Positions 52,701-62,190 are shown, numbered from the stretch's first letter. The stretch is 64,000 nucleotides of DNA from VAZQ01 sp963702695 (GCA_963702695.1 CAVPDS010000005.1:1-64000); one strand, 5' to 3'. Notes: a model not told the origin generated them from the letters alone. Program-made: numbers and translations.

Positions 52701-54233
52701 CTACGCCGCCTCGGCGGCTTGTTTCTTCTCCGGCGGCGTGATCGCGCCGGAGCCCTTGATCTCCTCGAACTCCTTGGCGGAATAGCCGAGCACCTTGGTC
52801 AGGATCTCCGCGGTGTGCTCGCCCAGGAGCGGTGAGCGCTTCACCTCGGTGATCGAGTCCGACATCTTCACCGGGTTGCCGACGGTGAGATATTTTCCGC
52901 GCGTGGGGTGATCCACTTCCACCACCGTGCCGGTGTCGCGCAACGACTTCTCCTCCGCGATCTCCTTCATCGACAGGATCGGCCCGACCGGGATGTCGTG
53001 CTCATTGCAGAGGTCCATGACCGCGAACTTGCTCTTGGTCATGGTCCACTCTTCGATGGTCGCGAAGATATGCTTGAGCCGCGGCAGCCGCGCCGGCGGC
53101 GTGGCGTAATCGGCGTCGGTCTTCCATTCCGGCTTGCCGATCAGGTCGCAGATCGCGCCCCACACCGGGGCCTGGGTGATGAAGTAGATGTAGGCGTCGG
53201 GATCGGTCTCCCAGCCCTTGCACTTGAGGATCCAGCCGGGCTGGCCACCGCCGGAATCGTTGCCGGCGCGCGGCACCGCCTGGCCGAAGGGAACGCCCTC
53301 GCCGTATTGGCTGTACTCCGTGAGCGGGCCGTGCGCGAGGCGCTGCTGGTCGCGCAGCTTCACCCGCGCGAGGTTGAGCACGCCGTCCTGCATCGCGCAC
53401 AGCACCTTCTGGCCGCGGCCGGTGCGCGTGCGCTGATACAGCGCGCTGACGATGCCGAAGGCGAGATGCAGGCCGGTGCCGCTGTCGCCGATCTGGGCGC
53501 CGGTCACCAGCGGTGGGCCCTCGCGGAAGCCGGTGGTCGAGGCCGCGCCGCCGGCGCACTGCGCGACGTTTTCGTAGACCTTGCAGTCCTCGTAGGGACC
53601 AGGGCCGAAACCCTTCACCGAGGCCACGATCATGCGCGGGTTGGTCTTGTGGATGTACTCCCAGGTCAAGCCCATGCGATCGAGCGCGCCAGGTGCGAAA
53701 TTCTCCACCAACACGTCGCAGTGCTTGATCAGCCGCTCCAGGATTTCCTTGCCCTTTGGATTCTTGGAGTCGATCGTGATCGAACGCTTGTTGCCATTGA
53801 GCATCGTGAAATAGAGGCTATCGGCGCCCTTTACGTCCCGTAACTGGCCGCGCGTGATGTCGCCGACGCCGGGACGTTCGACCTTGATGCAGTCGGCGCC
53901 CATGTAGGCGAGGAGCTGCGTGCAGGTCGGGCCGGACTGCACGTGGGTGAAGTCGAGGATCTTCACGCCGTCGAGCGCCTTACCGGCTTGGCCCCAGGGT
54001 TTGGCGGAAGGGCGCGGCAGGCCGTTCGTCGCCTTGACGCCATTGCCGGACTTTGGCGATGGCTTTGCGGCCTTGGCGATGGTGCGCACCGTCGAGGCGA
54101 CCGCTGCAGCGGCTTTCTTCAGCGCGCTCTTTTTCGGCTTGGCGCGCTCGACGACTTTGGTCTTGGCGCGGAGCGCCACTTTCTTGGCGGGCTTGGTCTT
54201 GGCCTTCGCCTTCCTGGATCTGTTCGTCGCCAT
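52701..54233 (-). CDS. frc: formyl-CoA transferase with histone-like N-terminal extension
   Basis: A 510-residue class III CoA-transferase that exchanges CoA between formyl-CoA and oxalate. The conserved domain starts at about residue 85 (KALDGVKILDFTHVQSGP). The catalytic aspartate is D250 in GAQIGDSGTG, equivalent to Asp169 of the Oxalobacter enzyme. Residues 1-84 are an unusual Lys/Ala/Thr/Pro-rich tail (RKAKAKTKPAKKVALRAK and on) resembling histone H1. Start 54233 has AGAGGA in front; a 12-codon longer frame exists. It lies 62 bases downstream of oxc. Confidence 0.93.
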   Translation of the reverse strand: MATNRSRKAKAKTKPAKKVALRAKTKVVERAKPKKSALKKAAAAVASTVRTIAKAAKPSPKSGNGVKATNGLPRPSAKPWGQAGKALDGVKILDFTHVQSGPTCTQLLAYMGADCIKVERPGVGDITRGQLRDVKGADSLYFTMLNGNKRSITIDSKNPKGKEILERLIKHCDVLVENFAPGALDRMGLTWEYIHKTNPRMIVASVKGFGPGPYEDCKVYENVAQCAGGAASTTGFREGPPLVTGAQIGDSGTGLHLAFGIVSALYQRTRTGRGQKVLCAMQDGVLNLARVKLRDQQRLAHGPLTEYSQYGEGVPFGQAVPRAGNDSGGGQPGWILKCKGWETDPDAYIYFITQAPVWGAICDLIGKPEWKTDADYATPPARLPRLKHIFATIEEWTMTKSKFAVMDLCNEHDIPVGPILSMKEIAEEKSLRDTGTVVEVDHPTRGKYLTVGNPVKMSDSITEVKRSPLLGEHTAEILTKVLGYSAKEFEEIKGSGAITPPEKKQAAEAA

Positions 54234-54295
54234 CTTTGTTCCTCTCGCGGAGTCTCTATCGGTTGTCACGCCCGCGATCGCAGGCTTTCAGGGGT

Positions 54296-56077
54296 CTATT
54301 TCTTGCGAACCACGCTCTGCGGGTTGAGGTTGCCGATGCGGCCGCTCTCGGTGCCGGCCGCCGGGTCGATCACCGCGTTGATGAGGGTCGGCTTACCGGA
54401 GTCCATGGCCTGGTTCACGGCGCGGCTCAGCTCGTCGGGCGTTGTCACATGGACGCCAACGCCGCCGAACGCTTCCGCAATCTTGTCGTAGCGCGCGTCT
54501 TTGACGAAGACGGTCGTCGCAGCGTCCGAACCGCCAGTGGGATTGACGTCGGTTCCGCGATAGATGCCGTTGTTGTTGAAGACGACGATGCAGACCGGCA
54601 GCTTGTACCGGCAAATCGTTTCCACTTCCATGCCGGAGAAACCAAAGGCGCTGTCGCCCTCGACCGCGAGCACGGGTTTACCGGTCTCTATCGCCGCCGC
54701 GACGGCAAAGCCCATGCCGATGCCCATGACGCCCCAGGTGCCGACGTCGAGGCGCTTGCGCGGCTGATACATGTCGATGACGCCGCGCGCGAGATCGAGG
54801 GTGTTCGCGCCTTCGTTCACGAGGATGGCGTCCGGCCGCTGTTTGATGACGGTGCGCAGTGCGCCGAGCGCGCCGTGGTAGTCCATCGGCGCCGAATTCT
54901 TCATCAGCCTCGGCGCCATCTTGGCGATGTTCTCTTCCTTTTTCGTATTGACGGTACCGACCCAGTCGGCCGGCGGGGCCGGCCACTTGCCGTCGATGCC
55001 CTCCAGAAGAGCCGACACGCACGAACCGATGTCGCCGACCAGCGGAGCGACGATCTCAACGTTGCTGTCCATCTCCTTCGGCTCGATGTCGATCTGGATG
55101 AACTTCTTCGAATGAGGCTCACCCCAGGTCTTGCCCTTGCCATGCGACAGCAGCCAGTTGAGACGGGCGCCGATCAGCATGACGACGTCGCTATCCTTCA
55201 GCACCGTCGAGCGTGCCGCGCCCGCGCACTGCGGATGCGTGTCGGGCAGTAGCCCTTTGGCCATGCTCATCGGCAGGAAAGGAATGCCGCTCTTCTCGAC
55301 CAGCGCGCGGATCGCGTCATCGGCCTGCGCGTAGGCCGCGCCTTTGCCGAGGACGATCAGGGGGCGCTTGGCGCTCTTCAGGACATCGAGCGCACGCTTG
55401 ACGGCAGTGGGTGCCGGAAGCTGGGCCGGTGCCGGGTCGATGACCTTGACGAGTGACTTGGCTCCAGCCTCTGCGTCCATCACCTGAGAGAAAAGTTTGG
55501 CCGGCAGATCAAGATAGACGCCGCCCGGACGGCCGGACACGGCCGCGCGGATCGCGCGCGCCAAACCGATGCCGATGTCCGCGGCATGCAACACGCGGAA
55601 GGCCGCCTTGCAGAGCGGCTTGGCAATTGCCAGTTGGTCCATCTCTTCGTAGTCGCCCTGCTGCAGGTCGACGATCTCGCGCTCGGACGAGCCGCTGATC
55701 AGGATCATCGGGAAGCAGTTGGTCGTGGCATTGGCCAGCGCTGTCAGGCCGTTGAGAAAGCCGGGAGCTGACACCGTGAGGCAGATGCCGGGCTTTTTCG
55801 TCAGGAAGCCGGCGATGGCGGCGGCATTGCCGGCGTTCTGCTCGTGCCGGAACGAGATGACGCGGATGCCTGCGGCCTGTGCCATACGGCCGAAGTCCGT
55901 GATCGGGATGCCGGGCACACCGTAGATTGTGTTGATGCCGTTGAGCTTGAGCGCATCGATGACGAGGTGAAAGCCATCCGTCAGCTCCCGCTCTGCCTGC
56001 GCTGCATTTGGCTCTTTGAGGGTGCCTTCCGCGCTCGTGGCTTCGGGCTTTTTTGCTTTCACTCCGGCGTCAGCCAT
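54296..56077 (-). CDS. oxc: oxalyl-CoA decarboxylase
   Basis: A 593-residue thiamine-diphosphate enzyme that turns oxalyl-CoA into formyl-CoA and CO2. The N-terminal PYR domain has FRHEQNAGNAA (catalytic glutamate). A central domain binds the nucleotide part of CoA, and the C-terminal PP domain has GDSAFGFSGMEVETICRYKL, then NNNGIYRG, the TPP/Mg motif. The first 30 residues are an Ala/Lys/Glu-rich extension. Together with frc this is the core oxalate-degradation pair, with the GntR and YCII genes just upstream. Confidence 0.95.
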   Translation of the reverse strand: MADAGVKAKKPEATSAEGTLKEPNAAQAERELTDGFHLVIDALKLNGINTIYGVPGIPITDFGRMAQAAGIRVISFRHEQNAGNAAAIAGFLTKKPGICLTVSAPGFLNGLTALANATTNCFPMILISGSSEREIVDLQQGDYEEMDQLAIAKPLCKAAFRVLHAADIGIGLARAIRAAVSGRPGGVYLDLPAKLFSQVMDAEAGAKSLVKVIDPAPAQLPAPTAVKRALDVLKSAKRPLIVLGKGAAYAQADDAIRALVEKSGIPFLPMSMAKGLLPDTHPQCAGAARSTVLKDSDVVMLIGARLNWLLSHGKGKTWGEPHSKKFIQIDIEPKEMDSNVEIVAPLVGDIGSCVSALLEGIDGKWPAPPADWVGTVNTKKEENIAKMAPRLMKNSAPMDYHGALGALRTVIKQRPDAILVNEGANTLDLARGVIDMYQPRKRLDVGTWGVMGIGMGFAVAAAIETGKPVLAVEGDSAFGFSGMEVETICRYKLPVCIVVFNNNGIYRGTDVNPTGGSDAATTVFVKDARYDKIAEAFGGVGVHVTTPDELSRAVNQAMDSGKPTLINAVIDPAAGTESGRIGNLNPQSVVRKK

Positions 56078-56107
56078 GACGTTCTCCTTGAGCCTCCCGG
56101 TGTCTTT

Positions 56108-56413
56108 TCATGTCGTTGTCGCGCGCGTGATCGCGCGCATCGGACTTATCTCGTAACGAAAACCGCAATTTGCCTGCGTCACCGGGTCGCCGGCCGACAG
56201 GCGTTCCGCTTCGGCCGCGTCGGCGGCCTCAATCACGCCCATGCCGAACGGGCCTTTCGGGTCCATGACCGGCCCGAATACCAGTACGGTACCGTGATTG
56301 AGCAGGCCCATCCAATAGGCGGCGTGCTGCTGCATCAGCGTCTTTTCGTCCTCGCTCATATCGAACGCGAACGTCGGCCGTGGTGCGATGAGCTTGCAGA
56401 AAAAGTGCGCCAT
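56108..56413 (-). CDS. YCII-related domain protein
   Basis: A 101-residue ferredoxin-like alpha/beta protein. HAAYWMGLLNHGTVLVFGPV and GMGVIEAADAAEAERLSAGD, followed by DPVTQANCGFRYEI, are typical of the YCII family, whose His/Asp pair suggests catalysis though few functions are known. It lies 5 bases after the GntR gene and 30 before oxc. Confidence 0.85.
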   Translation of the reverse strand: MAHFFCKLIAPRPTFAFDMSEDEKTLMQQHAAYWMGLLNHGTVLVFGPVMDPKGPFGMGVIEAADAAEAERLSAGDPVTQANCGFRYEISPMRAITRATTT

Positions 56414-56418
56414 CTCGG

Positions 56419-57168
56419 TCAGTCCAGATAGTCGGCGTGGGTGGCGACGTGGGCGGCGAGACCGAGCGCATGATCTCGCACCAGCGCTTCCGCGCGCGCG
56501 GTGTCGCGCGCTTCGAGCGCTTCGATGATGTTCATGTGGTCGCGGATCGAGCGGTCGGCGCGGTCCTTCTCGCCGATCGTCTTGCGGCGGATCATGCGCA
56601 TGTGGGTGAACAGGTTCTCGGCGAGGTCGATGAGGACCTTGTTGCGGCTCATGCGGATAATGGTCTGGTGGAACTCGATGTTGATCTCGGAATATTCATC
56701 GAGATGGGCGCGCTGCACGCCGTCTTCGAAGGTCGCGAACATGCCGCGCAGCGTGGCGATGTCGGCATCGCCGGCCTGCTCGGTGATCAGCCGCGCCGCC
56801 ATGCCTTCGAGCGCCGCCCAGGCGGTGATCATCTCGATCACCTCGCGCCTGGTCTTGCGCACGACATAGACGCCGCGGCGTGGCACCGAGCGTACGAAAC
56901 CCTCGCGCTCGAGCTGCGCCATCGCCTCGCGGACGGGGGTGCGGCTGATGCCGAAATCCTGCGCCAGGCGGCGCTCGTCGAGCCGGATGTCGGCGGCGCT
57001 GCGGTAGACGTCGAGAGAGACGATCACGTCCTTGAGCGCGGCATAAGCCTTGCGCTTGAAGCTCTCGCCGGTAATCGGTCCGACCGCCACGCGCGGCACC
57101 GACGCCTCGGCAACGGCGATCTCGCCTGCCGGTTGAATACGCTTCGAGGGACGGGATGCTGAAGTCAT
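56419..57168 (-). CDS. GntR-family regulator (FCD type) of the oxalate genes
   Basis: A 249-residue transcription factor. The winged HTH (about 40-110) contains LDERRLAQDFGISRTPVREA and LEREGFVRSVPRRGVYVV. A FadR-C (FCD) ligand domain (about 115-240) has YSEINIEFHQTIIR and DHMNIIEALEARD with metal-binding histidines. FCD members usually sense acids, consistent with oxalate or formate derivatives. ATG 57168 is the first ATG; a palindromic operator touches it. The gene heads the YCII-oxc-frc strand and is likely autoregulated. Confidence 0.88.
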   Translation of the reverse strand: MTSASRPSKRIQPAGEIAVAEASVPRVAVGPITGESFKRKAYAALKDVIVSLDVYRSAADIRLDERRLAQDFGISRTPVREAMAQLEREGFVRSVPRRGVYVVRKTRREVIEMITAWAALEGMAARLITEQAGDADIATLRGMFATFEDGVQRAHLDEYSEINIEFHQTIIRMSRNKVLIDLAENLFTHMRMIRRKTIGEKDRADRSIRDHMNIIEALEARDTARAEALVRDHALGLAAHVATHADYLD

Positions 57169-57187
57169 CTGGAATACAATATTCCAG
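57169..57187. promoter_or_regulatory. palindromic operator at the GntR gene start
   Basis: CTGGAATACAATATTCCAG is a palindrome with 8-base arms (CTGGAATA and TATTCCAG). It lies directly before the GntR start codon on the minus strand. Its arms fit FCD/GntR operators. It would block initiation of the operon. The rest of the gap to 57492 (about 305 bases) shows no other element. Confidence 0.7.
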
Positions 57188-57492
57188 TCCCATGCGGGTG
57201 ACAATGGGCTCCCCGGGTGGGAACGAAATCCGGTAGGAGCGGATTGGTGAGGCGAGGCAGCGACCGCAAGGGGAAATGACCCGGGGCCGGCGCAGAGTCA
57301 AACCAGAATCTCGTCGCCGAAGCGGAATTCCGGCTCGGCAACCCGGTCGCGGAGCAGGGATCGCTTTGCCTTCGCGACGGTTGCCAAGCCTGCCGGCAGA
57401 AGCCCGCCGGCAAAGATTCTCCCCGCCGTTTGAACCTTTCGGACCGCTCGCGCAACCAATCGTTAACGATAGGGATCACAGGGGTGTGCGTC

Positions 57493-58203
57493 ATGCTTAC
57501 AATTCGGAAGCTTCAGACTGCTGTCGCCATGGCCGTCGTCATCGGCGCGACTTGCGTTTCCTCGACCGCTTCGGCGGATCCGTTCAATCTCTTCAAGTTT
57601 GCCTTTCAGCCGCCCGCGCCCACCCGCGCGGAGGCTCCGGCCACCAGCAGTTACGACTCGCCGTCGGCCGCGATGGCTTATGCGGCGCCCGGCCAGGACG
57701 GCAGCGCGCAGAACTCCGGCTCGGCCCGGTTCGAGCGACAGACCGTCGATTATCGCACCAACGAAGCGGCCGGCACGATCATCATCGATACGCCGAACAC
57801 CTACCTCTATCTGGTGCTCGGCAACGGCAAGGCGCTGCGCTACGGCATCGGCGTCGGCCGCGAAGGTTTCACCTGGTCCGGCACGCAGACGATCACCAAC
57901 AAGCGCGAGTGGCCGGATTGGACGCCGCCGGAAGAGATGATCCAGCGCCAGCCCTACCTGCCGCGTTTCATGGCCGGCGGCCCCGGCAACCCGCTCGGCG
58001 CGCGCGCCATGTATCTCGGCAGCAGCATCTACCGCATCCACGGCACCAACGATCCGTCTACGATCGGCCATCGGGTGTCATCGGGCTGCATCCGCCTCAC
58101 CAACGAGAATGTCACCGACCTGTTCAATCGCGTCCGCATCGGCACCAAGGTGGTTGTGCTTCCGATGACCCGGAGCGCCGGCAGCACCCGCGGGGTGTAC
58201 TGA
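57493..58203 (+). CDS. L,D-transpeptidase (YkuD domain)
   Basis: A 236-residue exported peptidoglycan cross-linker. The signal peptide ends about residue 28 (SSTASADP). A low-complexity stretch follows, then the YkuD domain (about 95-225) with H183 in IHGTND and catalytic C199 in SSGCIRL. It forms 3-3 cross-links or attaches proteins to peptidoglycan. ATG 57493 is chosen over the longer frame from 57430 because it gives a clean signal peptide. Confidence 0.92.
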   Translation: MLTIRKLQTAVAMAVVIGATCVSSTASADPFNLFKFAFQPPAPTRAEAPATSSYDSPSAAMAYAAPGQDGSAQNSGSARFERQTVDYRTNEAAGTIIIDTPNTYLYLVLGNGKALRYGIGVGREGFTWSGTQTITNKREWPDWTPPEEMIQRQPYLPRFMAGGPGNPLGARAMYLGSSIYRIHGTNDPSTIGHRVSSGCIRLTNENVTDLFNRVRIGTKVVVLPMTRSAGSTRGVY

Positions 58204-58318
58204 GAGCTTTGTTGCGTCAGTCGCGTGAGCGCATCGGTCGAGTTGCGCAAAGCGTCAGTCCGGTTGCTTAGGACGCGTCAATCGACCCAGTCCCAAACGA
58301 AGTCGATGTCAGAAAGAG

Positions 58319-58351
58319 GTCGCGGCGCTCCCCGGGCGCCGCGATTTTTTA
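58319..58351 (+). terminator. rho-independent terminator after the L,D-transpeptidase gene
   Basis: TCGCGGCGC and GCGCCGCGA pair over a short loop and end in six T residues. It lies 116 bases after the stop. The rest of the gap 58204-58536 contains no gene; 58440-58536 is the probable promoter region of tupA. Confidence 0.85.
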
Positions 58352-58536
58352 TGGGGACATCGCGTCCTTGCCATCACGAGCGCGGTCCGGGTGCGCCCTC
58401 GCGCGCTGTCACGCCTCATGCGACCAATCGGATCTTGCGTGACGACTGAAAGTGGCTCTACTGGGCCTCATCGGTTATTTTCGGCGATCAGGCGTCATCG
58501 TCCATCGGTAGTCCGATCCGCCGGGGAGAGCAGCCC

Positions 58537-59352
58537 ATGATCAAAATCATCACGCTCGCTTTGTCGATCCTGTCGGTCGGCGCGGCTCAAGCTCAGGAAA
58601 AATTCATCACGCTGAGCTCGACCACCTCCACCCAGGATTCCGGTCTGTTCGATCACATCCTTCCGATCTTCAAGAAGGCCAGCGGCTTGGCCGTTCACGT
58701 CGTTGCCGTCGGCACCGGGCAGGCGCTCGCCATCGGAATGCGCGGCGATGCCGACGCGCTGCTCGTGCATGACCGGCCGGGCGAGGACAAGTTCGTGGCC
58801 GAAGGCTACGGCATCGATCGCCGCGACGTGATGTACAACGACTTCGTCATTGTCGGGCCCAAGTCCGATCCCGCCGGCATCCGCGGCCTGAAGAATGCCC
58901 GCGAGGCATTGAAGAAGATTGCCGCGGCGCATGCTGTGTTCGCCAGCCGCGGCGACGACAGCGGCACCAACCGCATGGAACTGCGGCTCTGGAAAGCGGC
59001 CGGCATCGAAGCCAACACAAGCGTCACGTGGTATCGCGATCTCGGCCAAGGCATGGGGCCGACCCTCAACATCTCCGCGGGTCTCAATGCCTATACCCTG
59101 ACGGATCGCGCCACCTGGGCCAACTTCAAGAACCGCCAGGAGCTTGAAGTCCTCACCGAAGGCGACCCGGAGCTGTTCAATCCCTATGGCAGCATCCTGG
59201 TAAATCCCGCCAAATGGCCGCATGTGAAGGCGGCCGAAGCCCGCACCTGGCACGAGTGGCTGACATCGAAGCCCGGCCTCGACGCCATCACGTCATACAA
59301 GATCGGCGGCGAGGAGCTGTTCTTTCCGCCGCGCCGTGACAGCACGCATTAG
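58537..59352 (+). CDS. tupA: tungstate ABC transporter binding protein
   Basis: A 271-residue periplasmic receptor. The signal peptide is short (about residues 1-19). TTSTQDSGL (29-37) is the tungstate/molybdate-site hallmark of TupA, with VGTGQALAIGMRGDADALLVHD and SRGDDSGTNRMELRLWK. TupA prefers tungstate, which fits the tungsten-type formate dehydrogenase encoded 10 kb away. The permease gene lies convergent, and no tupC ATPase is in view. Confidence 0.9.
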   Translation: MIKIITLALSILSVGAAQAQEKFITLSSTTSTQDSGLFDHILPIFKKASGLAVHVVAVGTGQALAIGMRGDADALLVHDRPGEDKFVAEGYGIDRRDVMYNDFVIVGPKSDPAGIRGLKNAREALKKIAAAHAVFASRGDDSGTNRMELRLWKAAGIEANTSVTWYRDLGQGMGPTLNISAGLNAYTLTDRATWANFKNRQELEVLTEGDPELFNPYGSILVNPAKWPHVKAAEARTWHEWLTSKPGLDAITSYKIGGEELFFPPRRDSTH

Positions 59353-59410
59353 GCGGATCGTCGCCCGGACGAGCGAAGCGACATCCGCGCTACCGCTAGT
59401 CTAGCGACAG

Positions 59411-60109
59411 CTAACGCTGCGCCAAGCCCCTGCCGAGAAACAGGCCCGCGGCATTCACGCTCATCGACAGCGCGAGCAGGATGATCCCGAGCGCCAGCGC
59501 CAGGCTCAAGTCGCCGCGGCTGGTCTCAAGCGCGATCGTGGTGGTCATGGTCCGGGTGTAGCCGCGGATGTTGCCGCCGACGATGATGATGGCGCCGACT
59601 TCCGCGATGGCGCGCCCGAACGCGGCCAGGAACGCCGTCAGCAATCCTTCCCGCCCCATCCGCATCAACGGCCGCATCGCCCGCAGGCGCGAGGCGCCGC
59701 TGACCAAGAGACTGTCGCCGTAGGATCGCCAAATCCCGACCGCGACCCGATGGACCAGCGCGACCACGATCGGCGTCGCCAGCAAAGTCTGCGCGATCAG
59801 CATCGCGGCGGGGGTGAACAACAAGCCGAGCGACCCCAATGGCCCCGATCGCGACAACAGCAGATACACGATCAGCCCCACCACCACCGGCGGCAGGCCG
59901 AGCAGCGTGTTGGCGATCACGACCACCGCGCCCCGCCCCGGAAAACGATAGACCGCCAACGCCATCCCCAGCGGCGCGCCGATGAGAAAGGCGCACACGC
60001 TCGCCGACAGGCTGACTTCCAGGGACAGCAGAACGATTGAACGCAGCTCGACGTCGAGATCGCCGATCAAATGAAACGCAGTATGCAAGGCTGCGGTAAA
60101 ATCATTCAT
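59411..60109 (-). CDS. tupB: tungstate ABC transporter permease
   Basis: A 232-residue inner-membrane permease with five or six hydrophobic segments. The coupling region is AFGRAIAEVGAIIIVGGNIRGYTRTMTTTIALETSRGDL; EVGAxxxVGGNI is typical of TupB. It is convergent with tupA, 58 bases apart, an unusual layout since tupABC normally forms one operon. No ATPase gene adjoins, so it must use one encoded elsewhere. Confidence 0.88.
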   Translation of the reverse strand: MNDFTAALHTAFHLIGDLDVELRSIVLLSLEVSLSASVCAFLIGAPLGMALAVYRFPGRGAVVVIANTLLGLPPVVVGLIVYLLLSRSGPLGSLGLLFTPAAMLIAQTLLATPIVVALVHRVAVGIWRSYGDSLLVSGASRLRAMRPLMRMGREGLLTAFLAAFGRAIAEVGAIIIVGGNIRGYTRTMTTTIALETSRGDLSLALALGIILLALSMSVNAAGLFLGRGLAQR

Positions 60110-60183
60110 TTCCGATCATTAGAGCATGATCTGGAAAAGAGAAACGGGCTGAGCGGCGGCATTCCGGCGGAGCGTGAGTGGTC

Positions 60184-60425
60184 GTAGCCCGGGTGAGCGC
60201 AACAATATCCGGGGTGGGGCGGGATTGCTCTCCGCCGGCGTGAACGGGGAACAGATGGTCCCGGATGTCGCTACGCTCATCCGGGCTACAGCCGATCATC
60301 CGCGCGGCCGCTTATACCAACGGCATCAGAGATTGATCCGTCGTTGCCGGGCTGCCCCGCCAATCCCGGCAGGGAACGCACGGCGGCGCCCCTTCAATCG
60401 AGATGGCCGGGACAAGCCCGGCCAT
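60184..60425. repeat. palindromic repeats in the tupB upstream gap
   Basis: Gap 60110-60456 has no gene. GTAGCCCGGGTGAGCG (60184-60199) and CGCTCATCCGGGCTAC (60274-60289) are inverted copies, 15 of 16 bases matching. A second hairpin, ATGGCCGGG / CCCGGCCAT, lies at 60403-60425. Confidence 0.75.
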
Positions 60426-60456
60426 GACGTAAGTCAGTCAGTGAACGCCGCCGGTA

Positions 60457-62010
60457 TCACTTCGCGATGTAGAAATACCCCAGCCGGTCGTTCGCGGGCG
60501 AGCCGAACCACATGCGACCCTGCGGGTCCGCGTAGAACTCGCGCATGGTGTTTTCCGAGTGCGGGATCGGATATTCGGTCACGTTGCCGCTCGCCGGATC
60601 GAGCTTGCCGATCACGTCCATCCACTCCGACGAGTACCAGACCTTGCCGTCGTGATCGAGGTCGAGCGCGTAAGGCGTGGCGCGCGGGCCGGGCAGGGTG
60701 AATTCCTTGAACCGCTCGGCCTTCGGATCGAACTGCCCGATCTTGCCGCCCTGGAATTCGGCGAACCAGACCAAGCCATCCTGGCCGACCTGGATGCGGC
60801 GCGGGAAGCCGGTCGCCGTTGGCGGCTGATACTTCGTCACCTTGAGCGTCTTGGAGTCGACCTTGCCGATGCGGCCGTCGCGGCGCAGCTCCGCGAACCA
60901 TACGTTGCTGTCCTTGTCCAACGCGATGCCGTAGGCGCTCGGCACTTCCTTGATATGGACGAACTGCTCGGTCTTCGGATCGAAACGAGTGAGCCCGCCG
61001 GTCGACCACACCATGCCGTCCGGCGCGATGCGGACCGTGTGCTTGCCCCAGTCGTCCTGGTACTCGGTGATCTGCTGGGTCACCGGATCCCATTTGCCGA
61101 GCTTGTTGGAGCCCTGTTCGGTCAGCCACACGGTGCCGTCCGGCCCTGCCATCGCGGAATGGATCGCCGCCGTGCCCACGTTCGGCACCGGGAATTCATC
61201 GATTTTTCCGGTGTCGGGATCGAGCCGCGCGATCTTGTTGGCGCGCCCGTAGTAAGCGGCCCAGAACTTGCCGTCCTTGTCGGGATGTGCGGCCCACGGC
61301 ATGCGGTCGGGGCCGGGCGTCTCGTATTCGACGTAGACGATCTTGAGTGCCTCGTCGCTGAACTTGCGCACGGTGTCGGCATAGCCCGGCACCTCGGTCG
61401 GCGACTTCGGCAGGATCGAGTCTTCGCCGAACACCTTTGTGAGATATTGGACGATCTTCTCGCCCTTCTCGTCGGTGAACTCGTTCTGCGGCCGCATGAT
61501 GAAGAAGCCCATGGCGTCCTTCATGTAGTTCACGCGGGCGCGCCAGCCGTCCTCGTTGCGGGTCACCGCGGCCATGCGGGACTCGAAGCCGTGGCAGGCG
61601 AAGCAGTGCTTGAACAGCAGGTCCTTGCCTTCGTCCGCCGGCAGCAGTTGCTGCCCCTGCACAAGCGAAATTTCACTCCAGCGCACGAGGCCCTTCTGGA
61701 GGGCGAAGTCCTGCGTGAGCTTCTGGTCATCGGTGAGCTTGACGCCGGTCTTGGGAGCGGCGCTGAAGCCCGGCGCGCGAATCTGCACGCGGTAGTCGCC
61801 GGCCTTGAGGTTGTCGATGTGATAGCGGCCCTGCGAGTCCGATAGCACGCTGACCGTCATCTTCATGCCGGCGTTGCGCGCCTGCACGAAAGCGGCGCGG
61901 AACGGCGCACCATCCGGTCCGGTCACGGTCCCGGAAATGGTGGCGGCATCTGCAAACGGCACGCCGAACACGACGAAGCCGAGAACTCCGAGCGAGGTCA
62001 TTGACCGCAT
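60457..62010 (-). CDS. exported heme c / beta-propeller protein (paralogue B)
   Basis: A 517-residue periplasmic protein. Signal peptide to about residue 22, carboxypeptidase-regulatory-like domain (about 24-105), one heme c site CFACH (136-140), then a Vgb-like propeller (about 235-510) with repeated RLDPDTGKIDEF / KWDPVTQQITEY / RFDPKTEQF blades. It is close to paralogue C, 209 bases upstream on the same strand, and more distant from the one at 34897. GAGGAA precedes ATG 62010. Substrate and partner unknown. Confidence 0.83.
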   Translation of the reverse strand: MRSMTSLGVLGFVVFGVPFADAATISGTVTGPDGAPFRAAFVQARNAGMKMTVSVLSDSQGRYHIDNLKAGDYRVQIRAPGFSAAPKTGVKLTDDQKLTQDFALQKGLVRWSEISLVQGQQLLPADEGKDLLFKHCFACHGFESRMAAVTRNEDGWRARVNYMKDAMGFFIMRPQNEFTDEKGEKIVQYLTKVFGEDSILPKSPTEVPGYADTVRKFSDEALKIVYVEYETPGPDRMPWAAHPDKDGKFWAAYYGRANKIARLDPDTGKIDEFPVPNVGTAAIHSAMAGPDGTVWLTEQGSNKLGKWDPVTQQITEYQDDWGKHTVRIAPDGMVWSTGGLTRFDPKTEQFVHIKEVPSAYGIALDKDSNVWFAELRRDGRIGKVDSKTLKVTKYQPPTATGFPRRIQVGQDGLVWFAEFQGGKIGQFDPKAERFKEFTLPGPRATPYALDLDHDGKVWYSSEWMDVIGKLDPASGNVTEYPIPHSENTMREFYADPQGRMWFGSPANDRLGYFYIAK

Positions 62011-62151
62011 GGCGTTTCCTCACGTTCGTTCAGTTGATAGTCACGGATTGCATCGTCGATCGATGCGTCACGCAAGCGCCGGTGACGAAGCCGTCGGGAC
62101 CGTCATCCGGGAAGCCGCGATTCGGAACCCAACTATCAGCGCGTGCCGACC

Positions 62152-62190
62152 TGGGGTCCCGGTTCTCGCTGCGCTCGGCCGGGATGACAA
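62152..62190. repeat. REP-like element between the propeller genes
   Basis: GGGTCCCGGTTCTCG and GGCCGGGATGAC form the usual Rhizobiales REP pattern. It lies in the 62011-62219 gap, which holds no gene. Confidence 0.55.
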
